This document shows, in pieces, positions 1 through 39,394 of a stretch of 64,000 bases of DNA. How positions within the stretch are numbered: position 1 is the stretch's first letter; every line of letters begins with the position of its first letter. Where the stretch lies: the NCBI RefSeq assembly GCF_028583425.1, contig NC_072800.1:95635001-95699000 (forward strand), given 5' to 3'. The translations under genes and the position numbers were made by a program. The stretch is from Eublepharis macularius (lineage: Eukaryota; Chordata; Lepidosauria; Squamata; Eublepharidae). Under the pieces are notes generated by a model. It made no database searches. It worked only from the letters and a program-made list of their open reading frames with translations, and had not been told where the DNA came from.

Positions 1-1815
1 GTGGTGGCAGCGACGAAGAGTGGGATCCACGCCCACCAGGGACGGTGGGAGGCAGATAGCGGGGCTAGCAGGCGATCGATGGCGGCTCAGTTGCCCGGAC
101 TGAGAGCCAGCACCCATTCCGCCACACGTGGTGGCAGCAGTGGGGATCGAACACCAGAGCACCGAATAGTGGGGGGTAGACCTACCCCCCCCCAGAGCAC
201 CTAGCAGGCACAAACACACTGAACAGACCAAAAAGGGCTTTCTGTTTCTTTTTCGGGCTACAGAGTAGGGACAGTTTAGCTAGGTAGCATGGAAAAAGAA
301 ATCCTTGCTAGACTTTCAGTGCTGAAAAAGCATGAATTGCAGGAGGAGTGTAGACTCCAAGGCATTGATCCAGGAGACATGACGGTGGGTGAACTGAAAT
401 ACCATCTGACATCTCGTTATAAAGCTGCTGCCCCTGAGAAGTCCAGCTCCTCCGAGGCAGTAGAATTGGAAAGGATACGCCTGCTACAGATCGAGCGACA
501 GGCAGAAGCTCGCAGACAGGAACTGGAGATGGAGAGGGAGATGAAGAAAGCTGAGATGGAGATGAAGAAAGCCGAGAGGGAGATGGAAAAGCAGCGTCTT
601 CTGGCACAAGAGGAGCAGCGTAGACATGAACGCCTTCAAGTGGGTCAAAGCAACAAGATCAGAGTCACTCCCAAGGATTTCGTCCCCTACAAAGAGGGGG
701 AAGACCCGTCAGTCTATTTGTCCAACTTCGAAAAGGCAGAAACTCAGTGGGGTCTGGCAGAAACAGACTTCATGGCCTACCTCTGCAGCCTCTTGACAGG
801 GGAGTTGGCTGCAGTGTACCATAGCATGCCTAGCCAGGACGGAGGAATCACCTTCAAAGATTTCAAGTCGGCTGTGTTTAAACGGTTCCAGTTGGGACCC
901 AACCATTTTCGCAAACAGTTTAGGGCCTTAAGCCCACTGCAGTGTAAATCCTATATGGCGTATAGGATGGCGTAAACTGGGAGAAATGTGGGAAAGGTGG
1001 CTAACTGAAGCCAAGGTAAATGATCTGAAGGGGGTGTCCCAACTGATACTCCTTGATCAGCTGTACTCCAAGGTGCCTAGGGAGTTACAATGCCTGATCA
1101 AGGACAAGGAGCCCAGAACCCTCGCTGAGGCCACTGACCTGGCAGACAAGCTGGTAGCCCACCGAGAAGGGGTGGAGTGGGAAAATGGGGCAGGGGGGCG
1201 GGGCCCGAGGGGTGGAAAACCAAGCCCCCCTCCTTGGAGAAGGGAAGTTATTACCCCAGCGGGCCCTAAGAAAACCCCAGAGATGGCCATGAGAAACAAA
1301 GCCCCTAGTCGAACGTGTTATCATTGTGGGGACCCAGGGCATATAAAAATTACTTGCCCTAAATTGCAAACAGCATCTCCCAACCCCTCTCCTACAGTGC
1401 CAGCTGTCTCAAAGGTGAAAGAAGGGGAGGTGGCATTAGTCCAGCATGAATGCCTCTTTGCCACAATGAGGGCCCTTGATGATTGGGCTGATTTTGTAGA
1501 ACCAGCGAGGGTAAAAGACTAACTGGTTCTAGGGTATGCTGATACGGGTTCATCCATCTCGCTTATAAGGTCTGACCTGGTATCTGACGCGGATGTACTA
1601 CCAAACAAGGTTTTTAAGATTGTGGGGGCTTGTGGAGGATCTCAGACGGTACCAGTGGTAAGGGTGCCCCTGGAATGGAGGGAAAAGGTTTACCGCATGG
1701 AGATGGGGGTGAAGACAGACCAACCTTGCCCAGTACTGCTAGGCAGGGACCTTCTGGCAGGCCAGTTTCCCATAAATGTAGCGACCCGCAGCCAGACCTT
1801 GAAGGGTGAAAAACA
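1..1815 (+). mobile_element. Broken gypsy-type (Gmr1-like) LTR retrotransposon, leader-gag-protease part
   Basis: A leader of about 290 bases is followed by a gag-like region (about 289-1,500) and an aspartic-protease-like region (about 1,520-1,790). Gag starts with a charged helical stretch, continues with a retroviral-gag-like core, and ends in a CCHC zinc knuckle near 1,310-1,355. The protease part carries the DTGSS active-site type. No reverse transcriptase or integrase follows. The 5' LTR, if present, lies left of the window. The element is truncated and its frames are broken in a few places. The gag style fits Gmr1-like gypsy elements of fish and reptiles; this placement is by recognition, not by a search. 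Confidence 0.75.
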
Positions 1816-2691
1816 GCTGGCCCCAGTTCCGGGCAAGTGAGCCGCGGTCAATGGCCTGCTAGCCCCGCTATCCGCCTCCCACCCTCCCTGGTGGGCGTTG
1901 CTCACACTCTTCGTTGCTGCCACCACTCACCGAATTGTACACCGCCTGACTGAGGGGGCAGTGAGACCCCTCTGGCTGAATTTCCCTACTGGGAAGTGCA
2001 TTCCCCACTCTTTGGGTGGGCCATGAAGAATTGGCAACCCACCAAGGTCTGGACTGATCCGTTTCTCCTGGGCTCCCTCCCTCCCTGTAGCGTGCCAAGC
2101 GGGGGAGCTTACGTAGTCAGAGCACCACAAGGTCCTTTATATTCCAAAAAAGTATAATTTAATAACTATATACAGAGCACTATATACAAAGCAGGTAAAG
2201 GCACCACACATAGGGGTAGACCCCCCTGTTCAGAGCTCACAGGGCAGAAAATCAAACTGAAGAGAACCGCCGTTTGCTTTCCCTACCACACTGTTCCCTA
2301 CTCTGCCTTAAGGGGTGGTGGTCTCAGGGAAGGTTCCCCCCTTTCTTTCCTCTCTGCTGCCTCCCAGGCCCTCTGCACTTAGGGCCTAGGCAGCCTGGGT
2401 CTCACCCAGCAGCAGGAGCCTCTCCTTCTTCAACCAAGAAGGAGCCTAACTGACATTTTCCCCCTCAGGATCGGCTGAGTCCCTCAATTCAGGCCCCACA
2501 CCTTATTTTTCCTGCCCTTTCTTGGCCCGGGGCAGCTGGGAGTTGTAGTCCAGGAAGAATGGCGTCCCACACCAAGACTCCTGCAGGCCCCTCAGCCCAT
2601 TAAACCTCAGGGGGAACATTTCCTCCCCTTTCTTCAAAGACAGATTAACAGCAACTGGCACTCATTTCACCCCTGGCAACCATTTTGTTAC
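1812..2691 (-). mobile_element. Inverted leader plus LTR of the same gypsy family
   Basis: Read on the minus strand, about 1,812-1,926 repeats the leader seen at 1-115, with the same start GTGGTGGCAGC and the same CCACCAGGGA and GGATAGCGGGGCTAGCAGG blocks. Upstream of it on that strand, an LTR-like stretch begins TGTAACAAAATGG at 2,691 and contains an ATTAAA poly-A-like signal near 2,155. It ends around 1,930 just before the leader. This part therefore faces the gag fragment head to head. The LTR boundaries are my estimate. Confidence 0.55.
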
Positions 2692-3902
2692 AGCCGCCAT
2701 CCCACTGCCACCTCACAGGGAAGCAAGTGGGCTGGCTCCACGAGGCCCTCTGCTGACGTATCTCAAGTCTTCTGCCAAAATCGCTTTAGTTGTCTTCATG
2801 TCATCCAGCTCCTGGTAAACCAAGGAGGTGGGGGCCTCACAGAACGTGGCATGAGTCAAACGTGGCCTTCACTGCCAGAGGACGTCCTGAGGACCCCATC
2901 CGTGGCTTCCCAAGGGGATTACACAACACCACAGAAGAGAGATTCCTCGGTGACTCTTGGTTCCAGGGACCGAAGAGGCTCTCCGTGTCCAGAGGCAGGG
3001 ATCTTTTGGATCCCAATCCTAGGGGGCAACCCTGGGGAAGACCTCCGCCTCTGCGCCTTGTTGCTGGCCATCCAGAGGGACTGGCGGGCCACTCTGTGAG
3101 AGACGAGGCTGGGCCCGATCGGACCCCCACCCCCACCCCGGTCTGACCCAGCTGCCAGGCTTCTCTGGTGCTCTTATGTAGGGGCCAGGCCATCTTTCCT
3201 GTGAGGAAAGCCAGGGCAGTCTGTGGCTTTCAGTTCAGAAAAAGGGTGACTGAGAGGGGACCTGCTGGGGCCCGGGGGGGGGGGGCAGGGGAGGCACCTT
3301 TTCAGCCTCTCCCATAATACTAGAACTTGGGGGCACCCGATGAGCAAGAGGTTCAGGACAGAGAAAAGGACACTCTTCTTTGCTCAACCAGTAATTACCT
3401 TGTTGGAATTCAGCATCAGCGGACAGACAGATGGCCAGGAGCTTTAGAAGGGGAGGAGACGGATCCAGGGAGGGCTGTCCCATCCATGGCTACTAGCCAG
3501 GGGGAGCAAGGGGGCTTTCCATACACGGAGGACAGCAAACCTCTGAGTGCCAAAGCCAGGAGGCAGCATTGCGGGGAGGGCTGGGCTGCTGCACCGTTGG
3601 CTGGCCCAACAAGGCCACTGGCTGGCTGCTGGGTGACTAGATGGACCCAGGATCTTCTCATGCTCTTATGTAGAAGCGCCTCACTGATAGGAACCCATTC
3701 TGCTCCCATGCAAAGCTTTCTGCAGGCTGGCCAAGCAGCGCCTTCCCCCTCTGATCCCATCACAGCTGCCCGGGGTGCTTCACCCCACAAACCACCCTCA
3801 CGGGTCTCACACAGCCTCCTGCCCACCCCGTGCTTCTTCCGTGTCCCCTGTCCCTGGAGAAGGCCAGTCCTCCAGAGATGGTGCCGCCAACTTCCGCCTT
3901 AC
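2692..3902 (+). repeat. Non-coding stretch with two CR1-type LINE 3' ends
   Basis: I see no exon here. Around 3,130-3,183 and 3,295-3,680 are two copies of a LINE 3' end typical of squamate CR1-like elements. Signposts are the block CTCTCCCATAATACTAGAACT, the TTCTTTGCTCAAC block and a terminal CTCATGCTCTTATGTAG. The same family recurs at 17,831, 18,690 and 63,820. The stretch 2,692-3,100 shows nothing I recognise. A run of G lies at 3,272-3,286. If the ASB10 call is right, all of this is intron of that gene. Confidence 0.5.
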
Positions 3903-4152
3903 CCCATTTCTGGCTGGTCCAGCGCAGGTCATGGCTCTTGGCCAGAATAATGAGGTCGACTTCAGCCCGCTCTGAGAAATGCCGCTGCACCTGCTCCAGG
4001 TCCCCCGTGTAGAGGGCGTTCTGGACCACCATGTCTTGGCACTGCAGAGGCTCCTTGCGGCCCCTCCCGCGCCAGCCTGTCCCTCGGCCCTGCCAGGAAC
4101 CAGCCCTCTTGGCAGGCTCCCAGCAAGCCCCTCCTCTGGCCCCAAGGGACAT
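3903..4152 (-). CDS. ASB10: Probable first coding exon of ASB10 (ankyrin and SOCS box protein), partial
   Basis: The minus frame contains DMVVQNALYTGDLEQVQ, then DLRWTSQKWG, and a splice donor GTAAGG directly after the G. This matches the N-terminal part of ASB10/ASB18-type proteins, where an LQNALYTGDL block and a D-L-R-W-T-S-like block precede the first ankyrin repeat. ASB proteins recruit substrates to Cullin-5 E3 ubiquitin ligases through a C-terminal SOCS box; that part is not in the window. I chose the ATG at 4,152 because it is in frame and needs no further exon, but an upstream spliced start is possible. The exon would encode 83 residues plus one base. The downstream ankyrin exons must lie left of the window, since none is seen between 1 and 3,900. 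The adjacent IQCA1L supports ASB10 over ASB18. Confidence 0.65.
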
Positions 4153-4278
4153 TGTGTGGAGGCCCTGAAGGAGGAAGGAGGAGGCCTTGATGCGCGCTCT
4201 GAACTCCTCAGCGGAGCAGCTTCCAGCATGCAGCTCCTGGCGCAGGGGGCCTTGAGAAAGGGGGGCCGGCCTTAGCCC

Positions 4279-4288
4279 CTATAAATAG
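4279..4288. promoter_or_regulatory. MEF2-type / TATA-like site upstream of the ASB10 exon
   Basis: CTATAAATAG fits the MEF2 consensus YTA(A/T)4TAR and contains a TATA-like core. It lies 127 bases upstream of the chosen ASB10 start on the minus strand. Mammalian ASB10 is expressed in muscle, so a muscle-type MEF2 site is plausible. Function is inferred from position and sequence only. Confidence 0.4.
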
Positions 4289-4299
4289 GGTGTCTGCTG

Positions 4300-5900
4300 C
4301 TGGTTGGCTTGTCACCAGCTCCCAGAATACATGTCAGTTCTAGAGCCAGCTTGAGCTTTGTGTCTGGCTGGGCCTGGGTCATCAGAAGCCCGGAGAGCTT
4401 CCCAAGTTCGCAGAAGGGCATTCCTTCCGCACTGGTGATCCCAGGAAACATCGCATGCCTGGGATTCAGAGGCCGGATTTTCCAGGCAGCCAGGAGCCCC
4501 GGTGCCTCTTCTGTTCCAGCCAAAGCTCCGGCAGGCTTGGTTTGGCGAAGGGTGCCTGCACCGGCTGGCTTCTGGAGCACCAGCTGGCCCTGGGCCTCAC
4601 GCCTGCTGCAGGATCAGGACGCTCCCGAGCGATATTGGATTGCTAAGCTGTTAAACACGAGGACCTTCGCTGGAAATGAAGAAGGGGCAGCCAGGCAGGG
4701 GAGGCTGAAGCTCATTCCGGACCTTCGGAGTTCATCCCCCCCAAATCTTGCTTGGGACGTGCGAGCGGCACCCTGTCCCTGGAGCCGCCTGCACATGCAG
4801 GTGTAGGAATTGAGATGCTGCTAAACGGGGGGGGGGGGGGGGAGACTGCAAAAGGGAAGGGGACAGGGTGGGAAGAGGTACGAAGCTGAAGATGGTTCCC
4901 AGTTCCTTATTCGCAGTTCCTAGTTCCTTACTCACAGAGCAAAACACAAATATTGGGGGAAATTGAAAAGTTCTGAACCCCAAAATGAAGACAGTAGGAG
5001 CACATACCACACACCTCCAATTTCAGCAGACTCTGCCCTCTAAGTGGACATATACTGGGTCCTCTTAATCAGCCCAGTTTCAAAGTAGGGGAAGAGATAA
5101 AAGCCCTCTGTACCCCAACCAGTCTTCGGATGACCCCAGACCACACAACCCTGCTCTCACCAGACTGTCCCCTACAACCAGACAGGTGCTGGTGCCCATC
5201 CAAACACTGGTTCTGGTGCTAGGAGGACCTCCTGTATGGGCTGCCTCAAGCCGGTCTTGGCAACAGCTATGAATGAGGAACTGAAAGAGATTCAAGCTGT
5301 CTGTACCCCCAACCCATCTTTGGATGACCCCAGATCATCTGGAAGAGAGCCCAAGAGGAGGTCCTAGCTCCAGAACCAATGCAGTACCAACGCATTGCTG
5401 CAGTCAAGACTCATCGGACGAATCAGGCCCAACCCAGTCGAGGCCAACAGACAGTGTGACCTCCAGTATGTCCTCCATGCAGAACTGCCCTCCCACCTTG
5501 GCAGCACACAGCTCTGGCCTCTCCTTCAGATTGGCTGTGGTGGCAAAAAGCCTGTGAAATTACTGGGACCCCCCTCCCCGATTGTGTAGAAAAGCTCCCG
5601 CCCACCTCCCACACAGGGACTTCTCCCCTGCCTGGGTGGGTTCAGCGGCATGGGGGGGGGAGGAGGAGGAGGAGGGTAGACGAGAGCCCTGGGGAGGGGG
5701 AGAGGAGGCACACAGGCAGGCCCCAGCTCAGCCCTGGAGGAGCATCCACACACGCGGCACCCAGTGTGTGCACGTGTGTGTGCGTGTGTGTGGGGGAGCT
5801 GCTTGGATACACCCTTCCTAGAGACATCCCATTCTTTTTCTCTGACAGGCAGGCAGGCAAGCAGGCAGGCAGGCAGGCAGGCAGTGCCCCAAGTGGCAAG
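4300..5900. other. Intergenic DNA between IQCA1L and ASB10
   Basis: No exon is supported. A G-run lies at 4,829-4,842. From about 5,090 to 5,420 two related stretches begin with CTGTACCCC near 5,110 and 5,300, and a GGACCTCCT block recurs inverted. This resembles eroded L2-type 3' DNA. A GT-rich microsatellite covers about 5,763-5,795 and a (CAGG)n run covers about 5,847-5,885. Confidence 0.45.
5847..5885. repeat. CAGG tetranucleotide run
   Basis: About ten copies of CAGG, with one interruption, lie just beyond the IQCA1L stop codon on the minus strand, so they fall in or just after its 3' UTR. Expansion here could change the 3' end of that transcript. Confidence 0.85.
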
Positions 5901-5906
5901 CGTCCC

Positions 5907-5912
5907 TTTATG
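5907..5912 (-). terminator. Possible poly-A signal (CATAAA variant) for IQCA1L
   Basis: CATAAA on the minus strand lies 54 bases after the IQCA1L stop. No AATAAA was seen closer. It is a weak variant hexamer, so the true 3' end may differ. Confidence 0.3.
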
Positions 5913-5965
5913 CTGCAGCCAAGAGCAGCTGCAGATTCTGCTCCCCCACACCACCCCCCCGGCTC

Positions 5966-34636
<28,671 letters not shown>

Positions 34637-34639
34637 GCT

Positions 34640-35330
34640 GCTCCTCCTCGCTGCCGGCGCGCCCGCGAGCCGGGCATTGTCCCGGGCCGTTCCCATAGAG
34701 ACGAGAGAACGCGCCGCCTGCCCTGCAGGGGCGACCGCAGTCTGTGCGGCGGGAGCTCCCTCCACGGTCTGCCCCAGCTCTGCCCCCCGGCCCGGCCCGG
34801 CCCGGCCCGCGGAGAGGACGCTGAGCGCCGGAGGCCAGCCGGGCAGGGCGAAGGGCGAAGGGCGCCGAGGCCGAAGCGACGGGCCGGTGACGGCCCTTGC
34901 CGAAAACGGCGCGCCTGCCTGGCGCCTCCCCGCAGCCCCGCCCGCCCGCTTCCCCGAGCAGCTCCGCTCCCTCGCCTGCCCGGTCCGTCGGAGGGGGCAG
35001 GCGAGCTGAACGCGCCGCCCCGCAGCCCTCGGCCGGCGGGAACAGCCGCGCCCCCTCGCTCTTGGCGCCGGGGCAGCCAGACTTGGAGAAGGCGAGGGGG
35101 CTCCAGCCGGCCGCCGCCCCTGGCCGCTATCCCCGCATCAGCCGCGCGAGGCCACCCGGTGGCTCCAGGAAAGCCGCGAGGGGGTTGGCCCGGGTCTCCT
35201 CCGGCCCCGTCCGCTGGCTCTCCCCGTGAACTCGCGGCCGAGGGCAGCTAAGACTCCCCGGGCCGCTCGTCTGCCGAGGGGGCGCCCCCAGCCGACCTCT
35301 CTGGAGCGCCCCCCCCCCCGTTTGGAGGCG
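34640..35330. promoter_or_regulatory. CpG island at the 5' end of IQCA1L
   Basis: GC-rich, CG-rich sequence covers the first coding exon (ATG at 34,636) and about 700 bases upstream on the minus strand. No TATA box is evident near the start. A CpG-type promoter is the simplest reading. Confidence 0.65.
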
Positions 35331-35554
35331 AACTTCCGCAGCGCTGTGGTTGCTGCAGAGGCCCGCAAGCTTACAAGGCAGCCCTCTGGGGGTGGGACGC
35401 CTATAGCAGCCCTTCCTCAAACCTTCCTGCTGCATCGCCCAACCCCATGCAGCTGGAGTTGGGCCTGCCGGGAGGAAACCACACCTACCTGGTACTTTTT
35501 TATCCCCTCCTTCCTCCCAGGAGCTCAGAGAGCTGTATATGATTCTCTCTGGCT

Positions 35555-35685
35555 TGTTTTATCTTTTCACAACAGCCCTGTGAGGCAGGTGACGTGGAAA
35601 GAGACTGAACGGTGACAAGTAGCAGAGAGGGGATGGGAACCGGGGTCCCTTGCAGCAGACTGACTGTCCCCATTCAAGAACCAAG
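35555..35685 (-). repeat. Sauria-type SINE fragment
   Basis: On the minus strand GGTTCCCATCCCC and CACCTGCCTCACAGGGCTG match the middle of the SINE. The head is lost. Confidence 0.5.
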
Positions 35686-36012
35686 AGCCAGGCCCTCCCC
35701 CTCGCCCACTGGCTCCTCCCCAGGCCTCAGGGGCGGGGGGGGGGGTGCTGCTGCTGCTTCTCCCTTCACTGCCACCCCACAGTTGGCCCTGGACCCCTCT
35801 CTGGCTATGCCTCCTGCGCCTCCTGATGGGCCCTGGGGAGGGGCAGCTCCCGCAAAACCACCCTCCAGAGAGCAGACTCGGCATCTGCCTGCCTTCCTCT
35901 GTGGTGGTGGTGGGGGGGGGGCAGCAAGGCCAGGCGGACCTGCTTGCTGCTGGCTCAGGTTTTATTTGAGAGGAGGTGGAGCCCCCCTCCCCTCCACCTG
36001 GGGGTGTAAGCA

Positions 36013-37382
36013 TCACTTTCTGACCGTGTACGTGGTGCCTGCCCTGCAGCCCTCCAAGTCAGCAAACACAGCCAGCTCCTTTGGCAGCATGAGGCGCACA
36101 GTGGCCTGCCCTTCACAACCAGTGATGGCTGAACCCTTGGTGCTCCGGGCCAGGTGGAGGCCTCTGGCCAGATGTTCAAAGGTGTCATTGACCAGGGAGT
36201 TCATGACGCTCGTGGCCTTGGAGGAGATGGCCGTGTCTGGGCAGACCCGACAGCAGCAAGGGACAGAGACCCTGTCACTTGCCGCTGCCTCAGCACTCAG
36301 GTGCTGCTGAGGTGCACTGAGGTGCCGCTTCCCGGAGGAGCCCGGTGGACTGACTGCCTGGGGAAGAAAAGCAGCTGCAGGAGCAGGGAAGTTGCAGGCA
36401 AATGTGACACTGTGTCAGTGGGTGGGGCCTTTATCTCACAAAGGGGAGTTCCAAGGGACTGTCCCTCCAATCCCCTTCCCCGTCTTGGTATGACCACTAC
36501 CTGAGCACTGGCAGGTGAGCCCGGGGCCACGCTAGATGGGAGCATGCCCTTTCAGGAATAGCCTCCAACCCAGGGGGTTCAGACGTGCGTGTTCGGCCCT
36601 CAAGGACTGTGGCACCAAAGGTGAACCTGCTTGTATGCATAAGCCACAGACTGACCAGACCGCATAGAAAGAACTTCTACCTCACTTGGCATCCTTCGAA
36701 CAGGGGCTCAGTTCACACATTCAGCAGAAGTCCTCAGCTAACAAGCACGCATGAACAAGCCCTTCTAGAGAATGGCAGAGGCCCCCCTGTGACTTTATGG
36801 GCTGGACCGATGGAGGGACCTGGAGCATTGCAGCAGAGCCCCACACCGCTGCTCCAGGTGGAGGCTTGCCTTCTCCAACACTTTGTGCCCCCCGCCCACG
36901 TCTCAGCTGCAAAGAGCTCCCTCCTTGCCGTGGCTGGGGGCCAGGAACCAGTATGCCATGCACTGATCTTTTCAGGGCCAAGCGTGAGCATCAGAAGGGG
37001 TTCCAGCCAAGCCTCGCAGGGGCCATCTCTTTTCTCTTTCTCCCCAGTCCCCACCTAGTGGCACCTCTCCACTCTTGCTGGCCTGCCACAACAGGGACGT
37101 GATCAGGTGCCTCACTGAGCTTCCCACCACTCCAGACAACTGGGGCCCTTGTTCCCAGCAAAGGCTCCAGTCCCATTGCCCTGCCCTCCATCCTCCCTGC
37201 CCCAGAACAGAAATAGCCTTGAGAGAGAAACTGCCTGCCTGGAGCTGCCTCCCTTCACCTGCTTGAGCACCTTGCAAATGTAGACAAGAGTCGGTCTCCT
37301 TACGCCATGCCTCGAGCTTGGCTTTCTGTTCTCCAGAAGCAGCTGCTGTGGGGCCCTGCTTCTTGGCCACGTCCCCAGGCAT
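36013..37382 (-). pseudogene. H2BK1: Two-exon histone H2B variant relic, probably H2B.K
   Basis: Exon 2 (36,246-36,013) reads VCPDTAISSKATSVMNSLVN, then VRLMLPKELAVFADLEG, and ends TYTVRK plus stop. It lines up with core H2B from VHPDTGISSKA to the C-terminal K over 77 residues with one residue missing. Exon 1 (37,382-37,259) starts MPGDVAKKQG, has RKE as in the H2B RKESYS block, and ends YICKVLKQ directly at a GTGAAG donor. KQ|V is exactly the H2B KQ|VHPD join. Two lesions are visible: one extra base in exon 1 between the RKETDS and YICKVLKQ blocks, and the acceptor before exon 2 reads GG instead of AG. Ordinary replication-dependent H2B genes have no introns, so this is a variant-type gene. 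Human H2BK1 is, to my knowledge, at 7q36.1 near ABCF2, which fits. Whether it is dead in the whole lineage cannot be judged here. Confidence 0.75.
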
Positions 37383-37470
37383 CCTCCAGTGGGAAGCAGG
37401 CAGCCCCCTAGCTGGTCAACAAGCGTCAGGTCAGGTGTAAAGTCAACAATAATAGAGTCGTAGTTGGTGT

Positions 37471-38190
37471 CTAGGCTGTTGATTTGATTCGTCTGGCACA
37501 CATTTCCCCATGATTTCCATCATACACTGTTTTGGATAGGTAAGTCATATTTACTTTTTCATTTTTACATTTCTCAAGATGTTCATGTAAAAATGGGTCG
37601 AACTCTGTAATAAGTTCAATGGCCCCCATGAAGTTCCCATTGTTTGGTGAGCCCCACTTCTCATGACCTCTAAATGCCAAACCTCTTTCACTTAAAAACT
37701 TCGTAACAGCTACAAGTCTTTTCAGAACTTCAGATCAGTACTGTATGTTTTTTCTCATCTGTTCCTCAAGTTGCTGATCCACAGTGTTTTTATTTGACTT
37801 CCTTGTTGTCCAACACAACACCGCCCTCTTCTGTTCCGCGCAGTCTTCATGATTCTCCGGAGTTCTGAGTACACCCATCCAGTCAGAAAACCCACCTGTC
37901 GTAAGCACCGTCGGGCATTCAGAAAAGAGTTTGCAAGCAAAACAGTATAGACAGCCTTTGCTCTTTGAGTAAACTCACCAGGATCTCATCACAGTCTGAC
38001 CATTTTTCAAACTTTTTTTCAAAGTATTTGTTTTGCTCCTTATAAACCCTGCTGGATTCGGTATATACATCCTCTGGTTTTTTATTATGAAAAAAACGGA
38101 TGTCTTGCGTTAAACAATTCTGCATGAAATCATTATCAACTCTTCTGGGCCAGTTTGTGAGGTCACAAACATAAAAGAGGCAGTGCAACA
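37471..38190 (-). pseudogene. ZMYM1-like / hAT-derived (DUF4371-type) remnant
   Basis: Minus-strand pieces read MAFRGHEKWGSPNNGNFMGA and ELITEFDPFLHEHL followed by MTYLSKT. This resembles the DUF4371 block of ZMYM1-like proteins derived from hAT transposases (FRG...NGNFLGALELIAEFDP...YLS). Upstream, TNWPRRVDNDFMQNCL and FEKWSDCDEILVSLL are also protein-like and probably belong to the N-terminal part of the same protein. Frames are broken and no hAT end was found. It could be a transposon relic or a processed pseudogene. Confidence 0.5.
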
Positions 38191-38199
38191 GATGCCCTT

Positions 38200-39390
38200 T
38201 AATGTTAAAATAAACTCTTTATATAAACAAAAGCATGGGAGTTTTCATAGGAATCCTCGTTCATTCCAGTCCAGTTACTATTACTTCATAGCAAGGTGCT
38301 TTAGGATATTATTGGCTACAAATATCTTCAGCATCCACAAAGATGCACAGTACAAAGCGTCTAAACACATAAGTAATACAGATACTGTAAGTCCCGGTTA
38401 ATGCTCACAATACTTGAGCAGCAGGTGAGATTCCCAGGCTGTACCCGGGAGGCTGCCGTTCTCCTCACCTGGATCCTGGATCCCACTTCGCCGTTGTTTT
38501 AAAAGATCTCTCATAATTGCACAGGGTGCCAACATTTACCTGCAATAATCCAAAGCAGGCCTTGAAGCAACAAGACCTGGGCAGGCCTCTCCCCACCCCC
38601 TTCTGGCGCTGCTGCTGCTGCTGCTTCTTCCTGGGCCAGGCTGACCTGCTGGGCCGCTGGGAACAACCAGCCCCGCTGTAGGGGAAGCTGCAACACTGAC
38701 CGGGCTCCATTCTGAGGTCAGTATTAAGGACTTCAGCCCATTGGCGTATGGCTCTATCGCTAAAATAGCCTTATTTTAATAACAAACACTTTTACAAACT
38801 CCCATGAATTTTTGTTGAAAAATTCACTCATTAAAAAAAAAAGTTGCTTCGGGGGCCCGGAAGCTTAAGCTCCATTCGTTTCACAGTAGAGATCCGCCTC
38901 TGCTCTCAGTAAATGTGGCTCGTGAGAAGTGGGGCTCTGCCCCCAAGAGAAATACACCCAGCCTAGGGGCTCTGGGCTTGTTTCAGAGATTGGTGCAAGC
39001 AGCCCTCCTCCCCTGCAGTGTGTGGTCCAGCGGCAGACGGGGCGACCTACACCTTCGGACTGGGTGAGCCTGAACTAAGAGGCAGCAAAGCAGCCCACTC
39101 CTGGCCAAGGGTTCCGTGAACCTGTGAGCTTCCAAGTCTAGCGGCATCTGCGCTTTCTGCTTGGAGCGGCAGAGTTCCTCACCAAAGAATGTGGGTGAGC
39201 AAAGGGACTCCCTCTGAAAACCCTGTGCTGAAAGAGGCTGCCACTGCCTTTGCACAAAAGGCCCACTGCACAGAGAAGGGGATGGGAGATTTTTTGCACA
39301 CACAGCAGGGGGAAGGAGGGATTTTGTGTCCGCCCCATCAGCCGCTTTTTAAAGAGACGGGCAGGAGCCACATTTGGTGTCTGCTTGCAG
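38200..39390. other. Intergenic DNA without recognised content
   Basis: I see no exon. A CTG-rich run lies at 38,606-38,625, and there is an A-run near 38,832. Open frames here look like chance. Confidence 0.4.
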
Positions 39391-39394
39391 TAAA

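Noticed and set aside
2790-3146. Protein-coding frames of about 118 codons on both strands
   Set aside because: No motif, no splice context, and partly repeat DNA.
5763-5885. Coding Cys/Leu/Pro repeats read from the GT and CAGG runs
   Set aside because: Simple-sequence DNA translated in six frames; it lies at or beyond the IQCA1L 3' end.
34689-34702. RFX X-box-like palindrome GTTCCCATAGAGAC upstream of IQCA1L
   Set aside because: At the right place for a ciliary gene, but it mismatches the X-box consensus at about three of twelve key positions.
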